A stretch of 64,000 bases of DNA from Lachnospiraceae bacterium. GTDB taxonomy: Bacteria > Bacillota > Clostridia > Lachnospirales > Lachnospiraceae. The DNA is taken from positions 1 to 64,000 of the forward strand of contig CAJTAL010000021.1 in assembly GCA_910574285.1 (NCBI GenBank), in the 5' to 3' direction. The position numbers were made by a program, and so were the translations under genes. Position 1 is the first letter of the stretch, and every line of letters starts with the position of its first letter. Under the pieces are notes generated by a model, which did no database searches, was not told where the DNA came from, and saw only the letters and a list, made by a program, of their open reading frames with translations. This document shows positions 40,544 to 49,177 of the stretch, piece by piece.

Positions 40544-41809
40544 ATGCCTGAAAGATTATGGAAGATAGAAGAAAAGGATATTGAAAAAAGCAGTGTCTTT
40601 TGGAATATGGTATCCAGCGGCCTGAATTCAGTGATATCGATGATCTTGCTGTGGTTCGTAACCCGGGTGAACTCAGTCGCGGATGCGGGGATATTTTCAC
40701 TGGGCTTTTCGACGTCCCAGATGATGCTAACCATTGGGAATTACGGGATGAGGAATTACCAGGTTACAGATATCAGGGAAAAGTATTCTATGCGGATCTA
40801 TTTAGCGTCAAGAATCGTAACGAATGCTATTATGATGGTATTTGTGCTGGTATTTATCAGAATCGAAGGGTATACGTTTGAAAAAGCTCTGATTACAATT
40901 CTCTTATGCCTGCTTAAAGCTACGGACGCTTTTGATGATATCTATGGAGGATATTATCAGAAGCAGGGAAGACTTGATATAAGCGGGAAGATGATGAGCC
41001 TGCGGATTTTCATATATGTGGCTGCATTCTGCATATGTTTGATTCTGTCGAATAATTTGGTGGCGGGATGTTTGACGGCTATTATAGTATCGGCTGTGGT
41101 TTTATGCTTTTTAGTTGCGTCAACGAGAGCGGTAGTTGTGATTGAGAAGCCGGAATTTAACTGGAAGAAAATAGCAGCATTATTGTATGAGTGCTTCCCA
41201 TTATGTATAAGTGCGTTTTTACTGATTTATATGGGAAATGCGCCGAAATACGCAATTGACAGCTATTTAACCATGAGTGAACAGGCGTATTATACATATC
41301 TGTTCATGCCCTGTTTTGTTACAAATCTGTTCGTAGGCTTTGTACTCCAGCCTTTGCTGGTCAGGCTTTCAAAGTTCTGGCTTCATAGGGAATATAGAAA
41401 ATTTTTAAAAGTGTGCGTTGTGATTTTTATAATAGCTTTGGCCGTATCCGGAGTGATAGTGGCGGCAGGCGGTTTCTTGGGATGCCAGATATTGTCGATC
41501 GTTTTCGGGGTACCGTTAGTACAGTATAGAGATGTGTTGATTGTCCTGTTAATCGGCGGTGCTTTTTTTGCTTTTGCAGTCATTGAGCAGGTGATACTGA
41601 CAGTAATGCGCAGACAGATCTGGCTCCTGGCAGGATTTATAATGGCAAGTATTACGGCATATGCAGTCTCAGATCCGTTGGTGAGATCACGGGATTTGTT
41701 AGGGGCGGGTTATGCATACACGGTATCTGCCGGTGTATTATTTCTTACCTTATTGGTTATGATTTTATTATTTCTTTATAAAGAGAAGAAGAGGAATGAA
41801 AGATTATGA
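40544..41809 (+). CDS. Wzx-like oligosaccharide flippase
   Basis: A 421-residue polytopic protein with about 12 helices of the polysaccharide-transporter (MOP) superfamily. The opening SSVFWNMVSSGLNSVISMILL and GIFSLGFSTSQMMLTIGNYG are the typical start of Wzx-type proteins. It would flip undecaprenyl-linked oligosaccharides. That is notable because the same locus also encodes a Wzm/Wzt ABC exporter. It overlaps the next glycosyltransferase gene by 4 bases. Confidence 0.85.
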   Translation: MPERLWKIEEKDIEKSSVFWNMVSSGLNSVISMILLWFVTRVNSVADAGIFSLGFSTSQMMLTIGNYGMRNYQVTDIREKYSMRIYLASRIVTNAIMMVFVLVFIRIEGYTFEKALITILLCLLKATDAFDDIYGGYYQKQGRLDISGKMMSLRIFIYVAAFCICLILSNNLVAGCLTAIIVSAVVLCFLVASTRAVVVIEKPEFNWKKIAALLYECFPLCISAFLLIYMGNAPKYAIDSYLTMSEQAYYTYLFMPCFVTNLFVGFVLQPLLVRLSKFWLHREYRKFLKVCVVIFIIALAVSGVIVAAGGFLGCQILSIVFGVPLVQYRDVLIVLLIGGAFFAFAVIEQVILTVMRRQIWLLAGFIMASITAYAVSDPLVRSRDLLGAGYAYTVSAGVLFLTLLVMILLFLYKEKKRNERL

Positions 41810-42618
41810 TGAAAGATCTGGGGAAAAAACATACTTTTGTGATATGTGCATATAAAGAAAGTCCCTTTTTGGAAGAATGTATTCTATCATTAAAAAAGCA
41901 GAAGCTGGCCTCTAATATTATAATGATTACGTCTACGCCTAACAGTTTTATATCTGAATTGGCAGAAAAATATTATATACCGCTGAGGATAAATGAAGAT
42001 GAGGGCGGAATCGTCCAGGATTGGAATTTCGGATGCGGCCAATGCCGGACGCCGTATGTCACAATCGCGCATCAGGACGATATTTACTTTGAAGAATATG
42101 CTCTGCGGGCGGTTACACAGTTAGAAAAGAGTAAAAGACCGTTGATTTATTTTTCTGATTATTGTGAAATCAGAGACGGGAAAAAGGTTATCAGTAATCA
42201 ATTACTGCGGGTGAAGCGGATACTGCTGGCTCCGCTTAGGATTGCGGCGTTCCGCGGGAGTAAGTTTATACGCCGTCGAAGTCTTTCTTTGGGAAGCGGT
42301 ATCTGTTGTCCTGCCGTCACATATGCGGTGCGTAATTTACCGAATCCGATTTTCACCGTACATTTCCGGTCAGATGAAGATTGGGAGGCCTGGGAGAGGT
42401 TATCCAGGTTAAAGGGAGATTTCATATATGACGCGACCATTCAGATGGGGCATCGTATCCATGAAGAGTCGGAGACAACCGCGATTCTGGGTGATCATGC
42501 GAGAGCTAAGGAAGATTATGAGATGTTTTGCAGGTTCTGGCCTGAATGGATCGCCAGAATTATGGCGAGACTTTATTCAGAGAGTGAAAAATCAAATAAA
42601 ATGGATAAGAGGAAGTAA
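41806..42618 (+). CDS. GT2-family glycosyltransferase
   Basis: A 270-residue enzyme with a GT2-like fold: FVICAYKESPFLEECI, ISELAEKYYIPLRINED, then AHQDDIYFEEY (the DxD-type metal site) and RSDEDWEAW with HRIHEESETT near the end. It is shorter than the neighbours and has no membrane helix. It overlaps the flippase stop by 4 bases and the next gene's start by 1 base, so the three are tightly coupled. Probably adds one sugar to the lipid-linked repeat unit. Confidence 0.85.
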   Translation: MMKDLGKKHTFVICAYKESPFLEECILSLKKQKLASNIIMITSTPNSFISELAEKYYIPLRINEDEGGIVQDWNFGCGQCRTPYVTIAHQDDIYFEEYALRAVTQLEKSKRPLIYFSDYCEIRDGKKVISNQLLRVKRILLAPLRIAAFRGSKFIRRRSLSLGSGICCPAVTYAVRNLPNPIFTVHFRSDEDWEAWERLSRLKGDFIYDATIQMGHRIHEESETTAILGDHARAKEDYEMFCRFWPEWIARIMARLYSESEKSNKMDKRK

Positions 42619-43307
42619 TGAAAAAAATAATTATAATACCGGCTTATAATGAGAGCGCAAATATTGTTAAGACTATAAATGCGATTCGCAGAAGCGCGGA
42701 AGATTTTGATTATGTCATAATTAATGATTGTTCTACGGATGAGACACGTGATATCTGTGAAGCAAATCAGTTTAATATTATCAACCTTCCGATTAATCTT
42801 GGTATTGGAGGAGCCGTTCAGACGGGATACCGCTATGCATATGAGGAAGGATATGATATTGCCGTACAGGTGGACGGAGACGGGCAACATGATCCCAGTT
42901 TTCTGAGCAGGATGGCGGAATATATGGAAAGCAACGGTTCCGATATGATAATCGGCTCCAGATTCATTAATAAAGAGGGATTCCAGTCGTCAGGCACCAG
43001 GCGTATTGGCATCAAATATTTTACGATTTTGATTCAGATATTAACAGGAAATAAAATCACGGATCCTACATCGGGACTCAGGATGGTCAACCGCAGTGTT
43101 ATGAAGATGTTTGCGTATGATTATCCAAAGGATTATCCGGAACCGGAAAGTGTTGTCACGGTTCTTAGAAAAGGGAAAAAGGTTGATGAGATTCCTGTCA
43201 TTATGAAGGCGAGAGAAGGGGGCGTTTCATCTATTTCGCCCCGAAAATCAGTCTATTATATGCTGAAAGTAAGTTTAGCAATTTTGATTGAATGTATTAG
43301 AAAATAG
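42618..43307 (+). CDS. GT2 glycosyltransferase, DPM1-like (soluble)
   Basis: A 229-residue DPM1-type enzyme: IIIPAYNESANIVKTI, NDCSTDET, VDGDGQHDPSF, SRFINKEGFQS and TDPTSGLRMV. Unlike the enzyme at 12979 it lacks C-terminal helices. It is followed by a DUF2304 membrane protein, a frequent neighbour of this type of transferase, which may act as its membrane anchor. It would load a sugar on a polyprenyl phosphate carrier for later use by GT-C enzymes such as the DUF2142 protein. Confidence 0.9.
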   Translation: MKKIIIIPAYNESANIVKTINAIRRSAEDFDYVIINDCSTDETRDICEANQFNIINLPINLGIGGAVQTGYRYAYEEGYDIAVQVDGDGQHDPSFLSRMAEYMESNGSDMIIGSRFINKEGFQSSGTRRIGIKYFTILIQILTGNKITDPTSGLRMVNRSVMKMFAYDYPKDYPEPESVVTVLRKGKKVDEIPVIMKAREGGVSSISPRKSVYYMLKVSLAILIECIRK

Positions 43308-43317
43308 GAGGAAGAGT

Positions 43318-43677
43318 ATGGGAGCACGGATACAAATTATCGTAGCGTTAGTCATTATCTTGGCATTAGTCATTATTATTGATATGATTCGAAGAAAAGC
43401 GCTGGAATTAAGATATGCCCTGGCCTGGCTTCTGGTTGGGATCGGCGTATTAATATTGGATCTGTTTCCGGGAATTATGGAACGGCTTTCAGCCTTTATG
43501 GGGATAGAGTTGCCGATCAATATGTTATTTTTCTGGGGGTTCTGTTTCTCATTAGTTCTGATATTTGGCTTGACGATGTCTATGTCACGCATGTCGATAC
43601 GGATAAAGAATCTGGCGCAGGAATTGGCACTTTATGAGAAGAGAGAAGAAGAGAAAGAAAAGAAGAAAGAAAAATAG
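43318..43677 (+). CDS. DUF2304 membrane protein
   Basis: The start at 43318 (MGARIQIIVAL) follows TAGGAGGAAGAG. It has 119 residues and three transmembrane helices (about 5-24, 34-52, 69-90), then a cytosolic coiled coil and a strongly charged EKREEEKEKKKEK tail. The family accompanies DPM1-like glycosyltransferases, as here, and probably anchors or scaffolds them. Confidence 0.85.
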   Translation: MGARIQIIVALVIILALVIIIDMIRRKALELRYALAWLLVGIGVLILDLFPGIMERLSAFMGIELPINMLFFWGFCFSLVLIFGLTMSMSRMSIRIKNLAQELALYEKREEEKEKKKEK

Positions 43678-43717
43678 AAAGAAGAAACAGGGATACAGCG
43701 GTAGATTAGGAGAAATC

Positions 43718-45394
43718 ATGATAAGACTAAAAAAAGCTGTTCATATATTGAAAGATGAAGGGACTGGCGGATTATTAAGAAAAGTATGGACGAAAAAGAG
43801 TGATTATATAGATCGGCTGCGTACAAATAGAAAATTGAGAAGTATTCACGTCATTACAAGAAGACAGAGGGCGCGGCAGAAGCAGTATACTTTTGAGAAA
43901 AATGTTAAGTTCAGTATTATTACTCCCTTATATAATACTCCCAAAGCATATCTTGTTGAACTGATAAAATCTTTAGAAAAACAGACGTATTCTGATTGGG
44001 AATTATGCCTTGCCGACGGAAGCGACTGCAGGCATTCCTATGTGAAAAGAATATGTCTAAGATGGTGCAATAAGGATCCCAGAATTATATATAAGAAATT
44101 AAAGGAAAATAAAGGAATATCCTGGAATACGAATGCATGTATAAAATTATCCGGCGGTCAGTATCTGGGGTTATTGGATCATGACGACATATTGCATGAG
44201 TCTGCATTATTTGAGATGATGATACAGATCAATGAGAATGGAGCTGATTTTTTATATTCGGATGAGGCAAAGTTTTCGGGAAAAGTAAAAAATGCCGCAG
44301 GATTTAATTTCAAACCAGGGTTTGGGAAGGATGAGTTAAGGTCGCATAATTATATTTGCCATTTTACGGTTTTTAGCAGGGAATTATTAAAGAAAGCCGG
44401 AGGAGGGTTCCGTTCTGAGTTTGACGGAAGTCAGGATCATGATATGGTGCTGCGTCTGACTGAGAAAGCGGAGAAAATAGTCCATATTCCTAAAGTGTTG
44501 TACTACTGGCGTGTTCATCCGGAATCTGTTTCAATGAATCTGGACGCTAAAAATTATGCCGTAGATGCCGCGGTCAGGGCTGTTCAGGAACAGTTAGACC
44601 GAACGGGGGAAATTGGTATTGTAGAAAGCAATCTGCCTTATCAGACAATCTACAGGAATCGATATCAGATTACTGATAAAGACAGCAGGGTCGCATTGCT
44701 GATACATGGAATGGACAGCATGCAGGAATACGGCGATTTTGTTGAGAAGGTACGAAATATTACGTCTTATAAAAATCTGATATTTATCCCGATTGTAGAA
44801 GAAGACAAGAAGACATTCGGGCATATGTTGAATCGGGCTGTGGAACAGTGCGGCGCAGAGTATATTGTAGTTATGGATATTGCGTGTATTCCGCTGAATG
44901 CAGGATGGATTGACGAGATGCTTATGTATGCCCAGAGGAAGGACGTTGCGGCGGTGGCGCCTAAAATTTTATTTAAAAATAATACGATTGCTTATGCCGG
45001 GGCGGCGCTGGACAAAGACAGGGAAGATAAGATCAGGTATCTGTGCCAGGGAATGCCGGATACAGAGCAGGGATATGAAGCGATACTGAGATATGTAAGA
45101 AATACGACGGCTGTTTGCCGGACATGTTTCATGATTGAACGAAGCAAATTAAGAAAATTGAAGGGATTTAGAGAAGATTTGCAAGGTTACGAAGAGATTG
45201 ATCTGTCACTGAAGGCTGTAAGGCGGGGATATTGGAATGTATGGACCTGTTTTGCTTCGGTTCAGTTGATTAAGGACAGTATCGATGATAATGTCAGAAG
45301 AGATGCGAAAAAGTTTGCGAAAGTATGGAAGAGTGAACTTAAGCAGGGAGATCCTTTTTATCATGTGCAGTGGAAAGAACTGAAGTTAGTATAA
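43718..45394 (+). CDS. GT2 glycosyltransferase, two-module
   Basis: The start at 43718 (MIRLKKAVHILKDEG) follows TTAGGAGAAATC; a frame reaching back to 43634 is only an artefact of the Lys-rich DUF2304 tail. It has 558 residues. The first GT2 domain begins FSIITPLYNTPKAYL, with LADGSD, LLDHDDILHES and FRSEFDGSQDHDMVLR. The second half is a more diverged GT2-like module (VVMDIACIPLNAGWIDEM, APKILFKNNTIAYAG). It is a paralogue of 31799 (domains 1-2) and 47589. Confidence 0.88.
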   Translation: MIRLKKAVHILKDEGTGGLLRKVWTKKSDYIDRLRTNRKLRSIHVITRRQRARQKQYTFEKNVKFSIITPLYNTPKAYLVELIKSLEKQTYSDWELCLADGSDCRHSYVKRICLRWCNKDPRIIYKKLKENKGISWNTNACIKLSGGQYLGLLDHDDILHESALFEMMIQINENGADFLYSDEAKFSGKVKNAAGFNFKPGFGKDELRSHNYICHFTVFSRELLKKAGGGFRSEFDGSQDHDMVLRLTEKAEKIVHIPKVLYYWRVHPESVSMNLDAKNYAVDAAVRAVQEQLDRTGEIGIVESNLPYQTIYRNRYQITDKDSRVALLIHGMDSMQEYGDFVEKVRNITSYKNLIFIPIVEEDKKTFGHMLNRAVEQCGAEYIVVMDIACIPLNAGWIDEMLMYAQRKDVAAVAPKILFKNNTIAYAGAALDKDREDKIRYLCQGMPDTEQGYEAILRYVRNTTAVCRTCFMIERSKLRKLKGFREDLQGYEEIDLSLKAVRRGYWNVWTCFASVQLIKDSIDDNVRRDAKKFAKVWKSELKQGDPFYHVQWKELKLV

Positions 45395-45409
45395 TTTATA
45401 GGAGGAAAT

Positions 45410-47587
45410 ATGGCGGATATTAAGGAATTGACTGAGAAGACTATAACGACGTTCAGAGAAGACGGGATTACGGCAGTAGCAAAAAAAGCGAAAAATCTTG
45501 TTCAAATGTCAGTTATGGCGGGGAAAGACGCAAAGAATAAAATATACAGGGATGTTCTGTTTATTAACGGATGTGATGAAAGCGTGCCCCATCCGGCCAG
45601 ATATAGGGTGTCGCATCAGAGAGAGCAACTGGAAGCAAACAATGTGTCAACGAATCAGGTGTATTATGTTAACTTGCAATTGGATCAGGTGCGTTTTTAC
45701 AGAACGTTTGTTTTTTTTAGATGTCCTTATACGGATATGGTAGGGGAATTTATTAAGCTGGCCAGAAAGCTAAATAAGAAAGTCTTATTCGATATTGATG
45801 ATTTGGTGATTGATACGGAATATACGGATACAATAAAATATCTGGATTCTATGTCGAAGGAAGAACGTGCGTTATATGATGATGGTGTTATGCGGATGGG
45901 GAAGACTTTAAAGCTATGCGACGCCGCGATTACTACGACAGAACGTTTGGCGGAGGAATTGAATAAATATGTTCCGGAAGTGTTTATTAATCGTAATACG
46001 GCGTCAGAAGAGATGTATGAACTGTCTGTGAATGCATTAACACATAAAAAGCATGATAAGACAAAGCTTGGACTTGGTTACTTTAGCGGAAGTCTGACGC
46101 ATAATGATGACTTTTTGCTGATTTTGCCGGCGTTGGAAAAAGTGATGGAAAAGTATACCCAGGTTTATCTGCATGTCGTGGGAGAATTGGACCTGCCGGA
46201 TCAGTTGATGCGATTTAAAGACAGGGTAGTCTGTCATCCGTTTACGAATTGGAAAAAACTTCCGGGATTGATTGCTGAAGTGGATATTAATCTTGCTCCG
46301 TTGGAACAGAGTATATTTAATGAGGCAAAGTCTGAGAACAAGTGGGTTGAGGCGGCGTTGGTGAAAGTCCCGACTGTGGCCAGTAAAGTAGGTGCTTTTG
46401 ATAAGATGATCGAGGACGGAGTGACGGGGTTCTTATGTTCGTCTGCAGATGATTGGGAAAAAACATTGTCATTACTGATAGAAAACAGAAAAGTGAGAAT
46501 GAGAGCAGCGGAGAATGCTTATCAATATTGCACGAAAAAATGTGTAACTATGTATACAGGGATTCCTCTTAAAAGATTTATAGAGAAGTATACAACGCCG
46601 AATATAGCTTTTGTACTGCCTTCTATGAATATCAGCGGCGGAATTATGGTGGCTTTAAAACATGCCATAATTCTGCAGGATGCAGGAGCAGATGTGTTGC
46701 TGCTTGATATGGACAATAAGATTCCATGGTGTAACTACGAGAATCATCAGATTCCTGTGCTTGGACAAAATAGAAAGTTATTATCAGGCAGATTTGACAG
46801 GGCTGTCGCAACCATGTGGACTACCGTGGCCTTTTTGGAGGATTACAATAATATTGGGAAAAGATTTTATCTGGTGCAGAATTTTGAACCGGATTTTTAT
46901 GAGCCGGGCAATCACTTGAGGATTAAGGCGAATCAAAGTTATTTCCCGCGAGTTGATATACAATGTCTGACGATATCGAGATGGTGTGAAAAATGGCTGG
47001 AGACAGCCTACGGATACAGTGTCAGATATGCGCCGAATGGAATCGTTAAGAAGAAGTTCAGACATTATAAGCGGGATTTTTCCGGGAAGATTCGTATCTT
47101 AATAGAGGGGGACTGCAGTGTTTATTATAAGAATGTAGATGAAAGCTTTCGGATTGTGGATAAACTGGATCCTGAAAAGTTTGAGATATGGTATATGTCC
47201 TATAACGCGAAACCGAAGAGTAAGTACCGCGTAGACCGGTTCTTACATCAGGTGCCGTATGATAAAGTCCCGCAGGTATACCGCCAGTGTCACATACTGC
47301 TGAAGACCAGTTTTCTGGAGAGTTTCTCATACCCGCCCCTGGAGATGATGGCGACCGGCGGATATGCCGTTGTGGTGCCGAATGACGGAAATAAAGAATA
47401 TCTTGTTGACGGAGAGAACTGTCTGCTTTATCCCTGCGGAAAAATCGATAAGGCTGTAGAGGCTATTGAACGTATATGTAATGACGAAGAGCTGAGAGAG
47501 AAATTATATGAAGGCGGAGTAAAGACAGCCGAATCAAGAGATTGGGATGTAATCAGAGAAGATATTGTAGCCATGTATGAGGATTAG
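45410..47587 (+). CDS. Double GT-B glycosyltransferase (two GT4-like modules)
   Basis: A 725-residue protein, RBS AGGAGG. Residues about 45-390 form one GT-B enzyme (FRCPYTDMVGEF, FDIDDLVIDTEY, GYFSGSLTHNDDF, GVTGFLCSS). Residues about 395-725 form a second (FVLPSMNISGGIMVALK, LVQNFEPDFYEPG, ESFSYPPLEMMATGGYAVV, GENCLLYPCG). The second shares the SYPPLEM and NFEPDFYEPG-type motifs with the WsaF-like end of the enzyme at 31799. It probably adds two sugars in succession, rhamnose among the candidates. The ATG of the next gene is one base past the stop. Confidence 0.88.
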   Translation: MADIKELTEKTITTFREDGITAVAKKAKNLVQMSVMAGKDAKNKIYRDVLFINGCDESVPHPARYRVSHQREQLEANNVSTNQVYYVNLQLDQVRFYRTFVFFRCPYTDMVGEFIKLARKLNKKVLFDIDDLVIDTEYTDTIKYLDSMSKEERALYDDGVMRMGKTLKLCDAAITTTERLAEELNKYVPEVFINRNTASEEMYELSVNALTHKKHDKTKLGLGYFSGSLTHNDDFLLILPALEKVMEKYTQVYLHVVGELDLPDQLMRFKDRVVCHPFTNWKKLPGLIAEVDINLAPLEQSIFNEAKSENKWVEAALVKVPTVASKVGAFDKMIEDGVTGFLCSSADDWEKTLSLLIENRKVRMRAAENAYQYCTKKCVTMYTGIPLKRFIEKYTTPNIAFVLPSMNISGGIMVALKHAIILQDAGADVLLLDMDNKIPWCNYENHQIPVLGQNRKLLSGRFDRAVATMWTTVAFLEDYNNIGKRFYLVQNFEPDFYEPGNHLRIKANQSYFPRVDIQCLTISRWCEKWLETAYGYSVRYAPNGIVKKKFRHYKRDFSGKIRILIEGDCSVYYKNVDESFRIVDKLDPEKFEIWYMSYNAKPKSKYRVDRFLHQVPYDKVPQVYRQCHILLKTSFLESFSYPPLEMMATGGYAVVVPNDGNKEYLVDGENCLLYPCGKIDKAVEAIERICNDEELREKLYEGGVKTAESRDWDVIREDIVAMYED

Positions 47588-47588
47588 A

Positions 47589-49106
47589 ATGTTTAAAAAG
47601 ATAAAAAAAGTGTGGAGTTATTATCGCAGACATGGATTGAAGCTTTTGCTGCTCAGACTTTTTTTCCCTTATCAGGTGAAAGAGCCGGATTATGATAAAT
47701 GGCGGGAAAAACATGCGGTCGGCGAGGACGAACTAAAACGTCAGTCGAAGTATGAGTTTGACAGAAAGATATTAATCAGTATAGCAGTTCCAACATATCA
47801 GACGCCGGAGAAGTTCTTGAGAAAGATGATAGAATCTGTAATAGATCAAACCTACTCAGATTGGGAGCTGTGCATAGCAGACGGAAGTGAAAATCCGGAT
47901 GTCTGTCATATCATACAAGAGTATGCAAAGAGAGATGAAAGGATTAAAGTAAAACATCTGGCTGAAAATAGGGGAATTGCGGAGAATACGAATGAAGCGT
48001 TAAAAATGTGCAGCGGAGAATATATCGGATTATTGGATCATGACGATGTATTGGCACCGAATGCGCTATTCGAAGTGAGGCGTGCGATAGAAGAGAATCT
48101 CAGCCCTGAGATCATTTACACGGATGAGGATAAGATATCAGAGGACGGCAAGGAAGTATATGATCCTAATTTTAAGCCGGGTTTTAACAGGGAGATGCTG
48201 TGTTCGAATAATTATATCTGTCATTTTTTTGTGGTAAAAAATACTATACTGCAGAAGGTACAAGGACTGCGGACGGAATATGACGGAGCCCAGGATTATG
48301 ATTTTATATTACGATGTACAGAGCGCTCAGATTCAATCGTACACATTGCAGAACCGCTGTATCATTGGAGAATGCATACATCTTCGACAGCGAGTAATCC
48401 GGAAAGTAAGTTATATGCTTTTGAAGCCGGGAAAAAAGCGATTGAGGATCATTTAAAAAGGCGGGGAGAAAGGGGCGTGGTAGAATACACAGAGCATTTA
48501 GGGTTCTATCACATAACCTACGGGCTGAAAACATTTGACAGAATAACGGTAATAGTAGTGAAGGGAAATGATAATCGTTCCGGCGCGCGTGTGGGGAAAT
48601 GTATCGCTTCGATAAAAAAAACATGCGGGTATTTGAATTATCATATTATAGTTGCTGACCGGCTGACGGAAATAAACGTCTCGGATATTGAAGGAAAGTT
48701 TATTTTGCTTGTAAACAGTTCGATAAAGATGATTTCACGGGGATGGATGAAAGCAATGCTTGGAAACTGCCAGAGAGATATTGTCGGGGCAGTGGGAATC
48801 AAACTCTACAACAGGAATGAGACGATACGCCATGCGGGGATCATACAGGGGAGACAGAAGTATGCTTTTGAAGGATTGCCGAGAGTCAGGTATGGATATT
48901 TTCACAGAGACAGTATTATGCAGTATGTAAGCGGAGTAACGACGGATTTTATGATGATACCGGCGGATATCTTTACACATCTTTGGAATAAATTCCCGGA
49001 ATGTTTTTTAGATGAATGGATGTTATGCCGCAGGATTCGTGCTGAGGGCAGATATATTGTATATGATCCAGATATTGAAGCGTATAGTTTAATTAAAAAT
49101 TATTGA
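47589..49106 (+). CDS. GT2 glycosyltransferase, two-module
   Basis: The start at 47589 (MFKKIKKVWSYYRRHG) follows GAGG by seven bases; an ATG four codons earlier lies inside the previous gene. The 505-residue protein has a complete first GT2 domain (ISIAVPTYQTPEKFL, IADGSE, LLDHDDVLAPN, EYDGAQDYDFILR, WRMHTSSTA). The second module is shorter (LLVNSSIKMISRGW, GAVGIKLYNRNETIRHAG). It closely parallels 43718 and 31799, which points to gene duplication within the locus. Last glycosyltransferase of the unit. Confidence 0.88.
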   Translation: MFKKIKKVWSYYRRHGLKLLLLRLFFPYQVKEPDYDKWREKHAVGEDELKRQSKYEFDRKILISIAVPTYQTPEKFLRKMIESVIDQTYSDWELCIADGSENPDVCHIIQEYAKRDERIKVKHLAENRGIAENTNEALKMCSGEYIGLLDHDDVLAPNALFEVRRAIEENLSPEIIYTDEDKISEDGKEVYDPNFKPGFNREMLCSNNYICHFFVVKNTILQKVQGLRTEYDGAQDYDFILRCTERSDSIVHIAEPLYHWRMHTSSTASNPESKLYAFEAGKKAIEDHLKRRGERGVVEYTEHLGFYHITYGLKTFDRITVIVVKGNDNRSGARVGKCIASIKKTCGYLNYHIIVADRLTEINVSDIEGKFILLVNSSIKMISRGWMKAMLGNCQRDIVGAVGIKLYNRNETIRHAGIIQGRQKYAFEGLPRVRYGYFHRDSIMQYVSGVTTDFMMIPADIFTHLWNKFPECFLDEWMLCRRIRAEGRYIVYDPDIEAYSLIKNY

Positions 49107-49131
49107 AATCAAAGAAGTATTATTATATAAT
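49103..49131 (+). promoter_or_regulatory. Promoter of the lysozyme gene
   Basis: TTGAAA (49103-49108), 17 bases, TATAAT (49126-49131). It overlaps the stop of the last glycosyltransferase, so the lysozyme can be expressed separately. Confidence 0.65.
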
Positions 49132-49177
49132 GTTAATAGTGTCGCAATGTGGAGATGTTTTGAAAGGGGAGTAGAAA

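Noticed and set aside
43634-43717. Lys/Arg-rich N-terminal extension of the GT2 enzyme at 43718
   Set aside because: It overlaps the coding end of the DUF2304 gene in another frame and is explained by its AAG/GAG-rich codons; the ATG at 43718 has a proper ribosome site.
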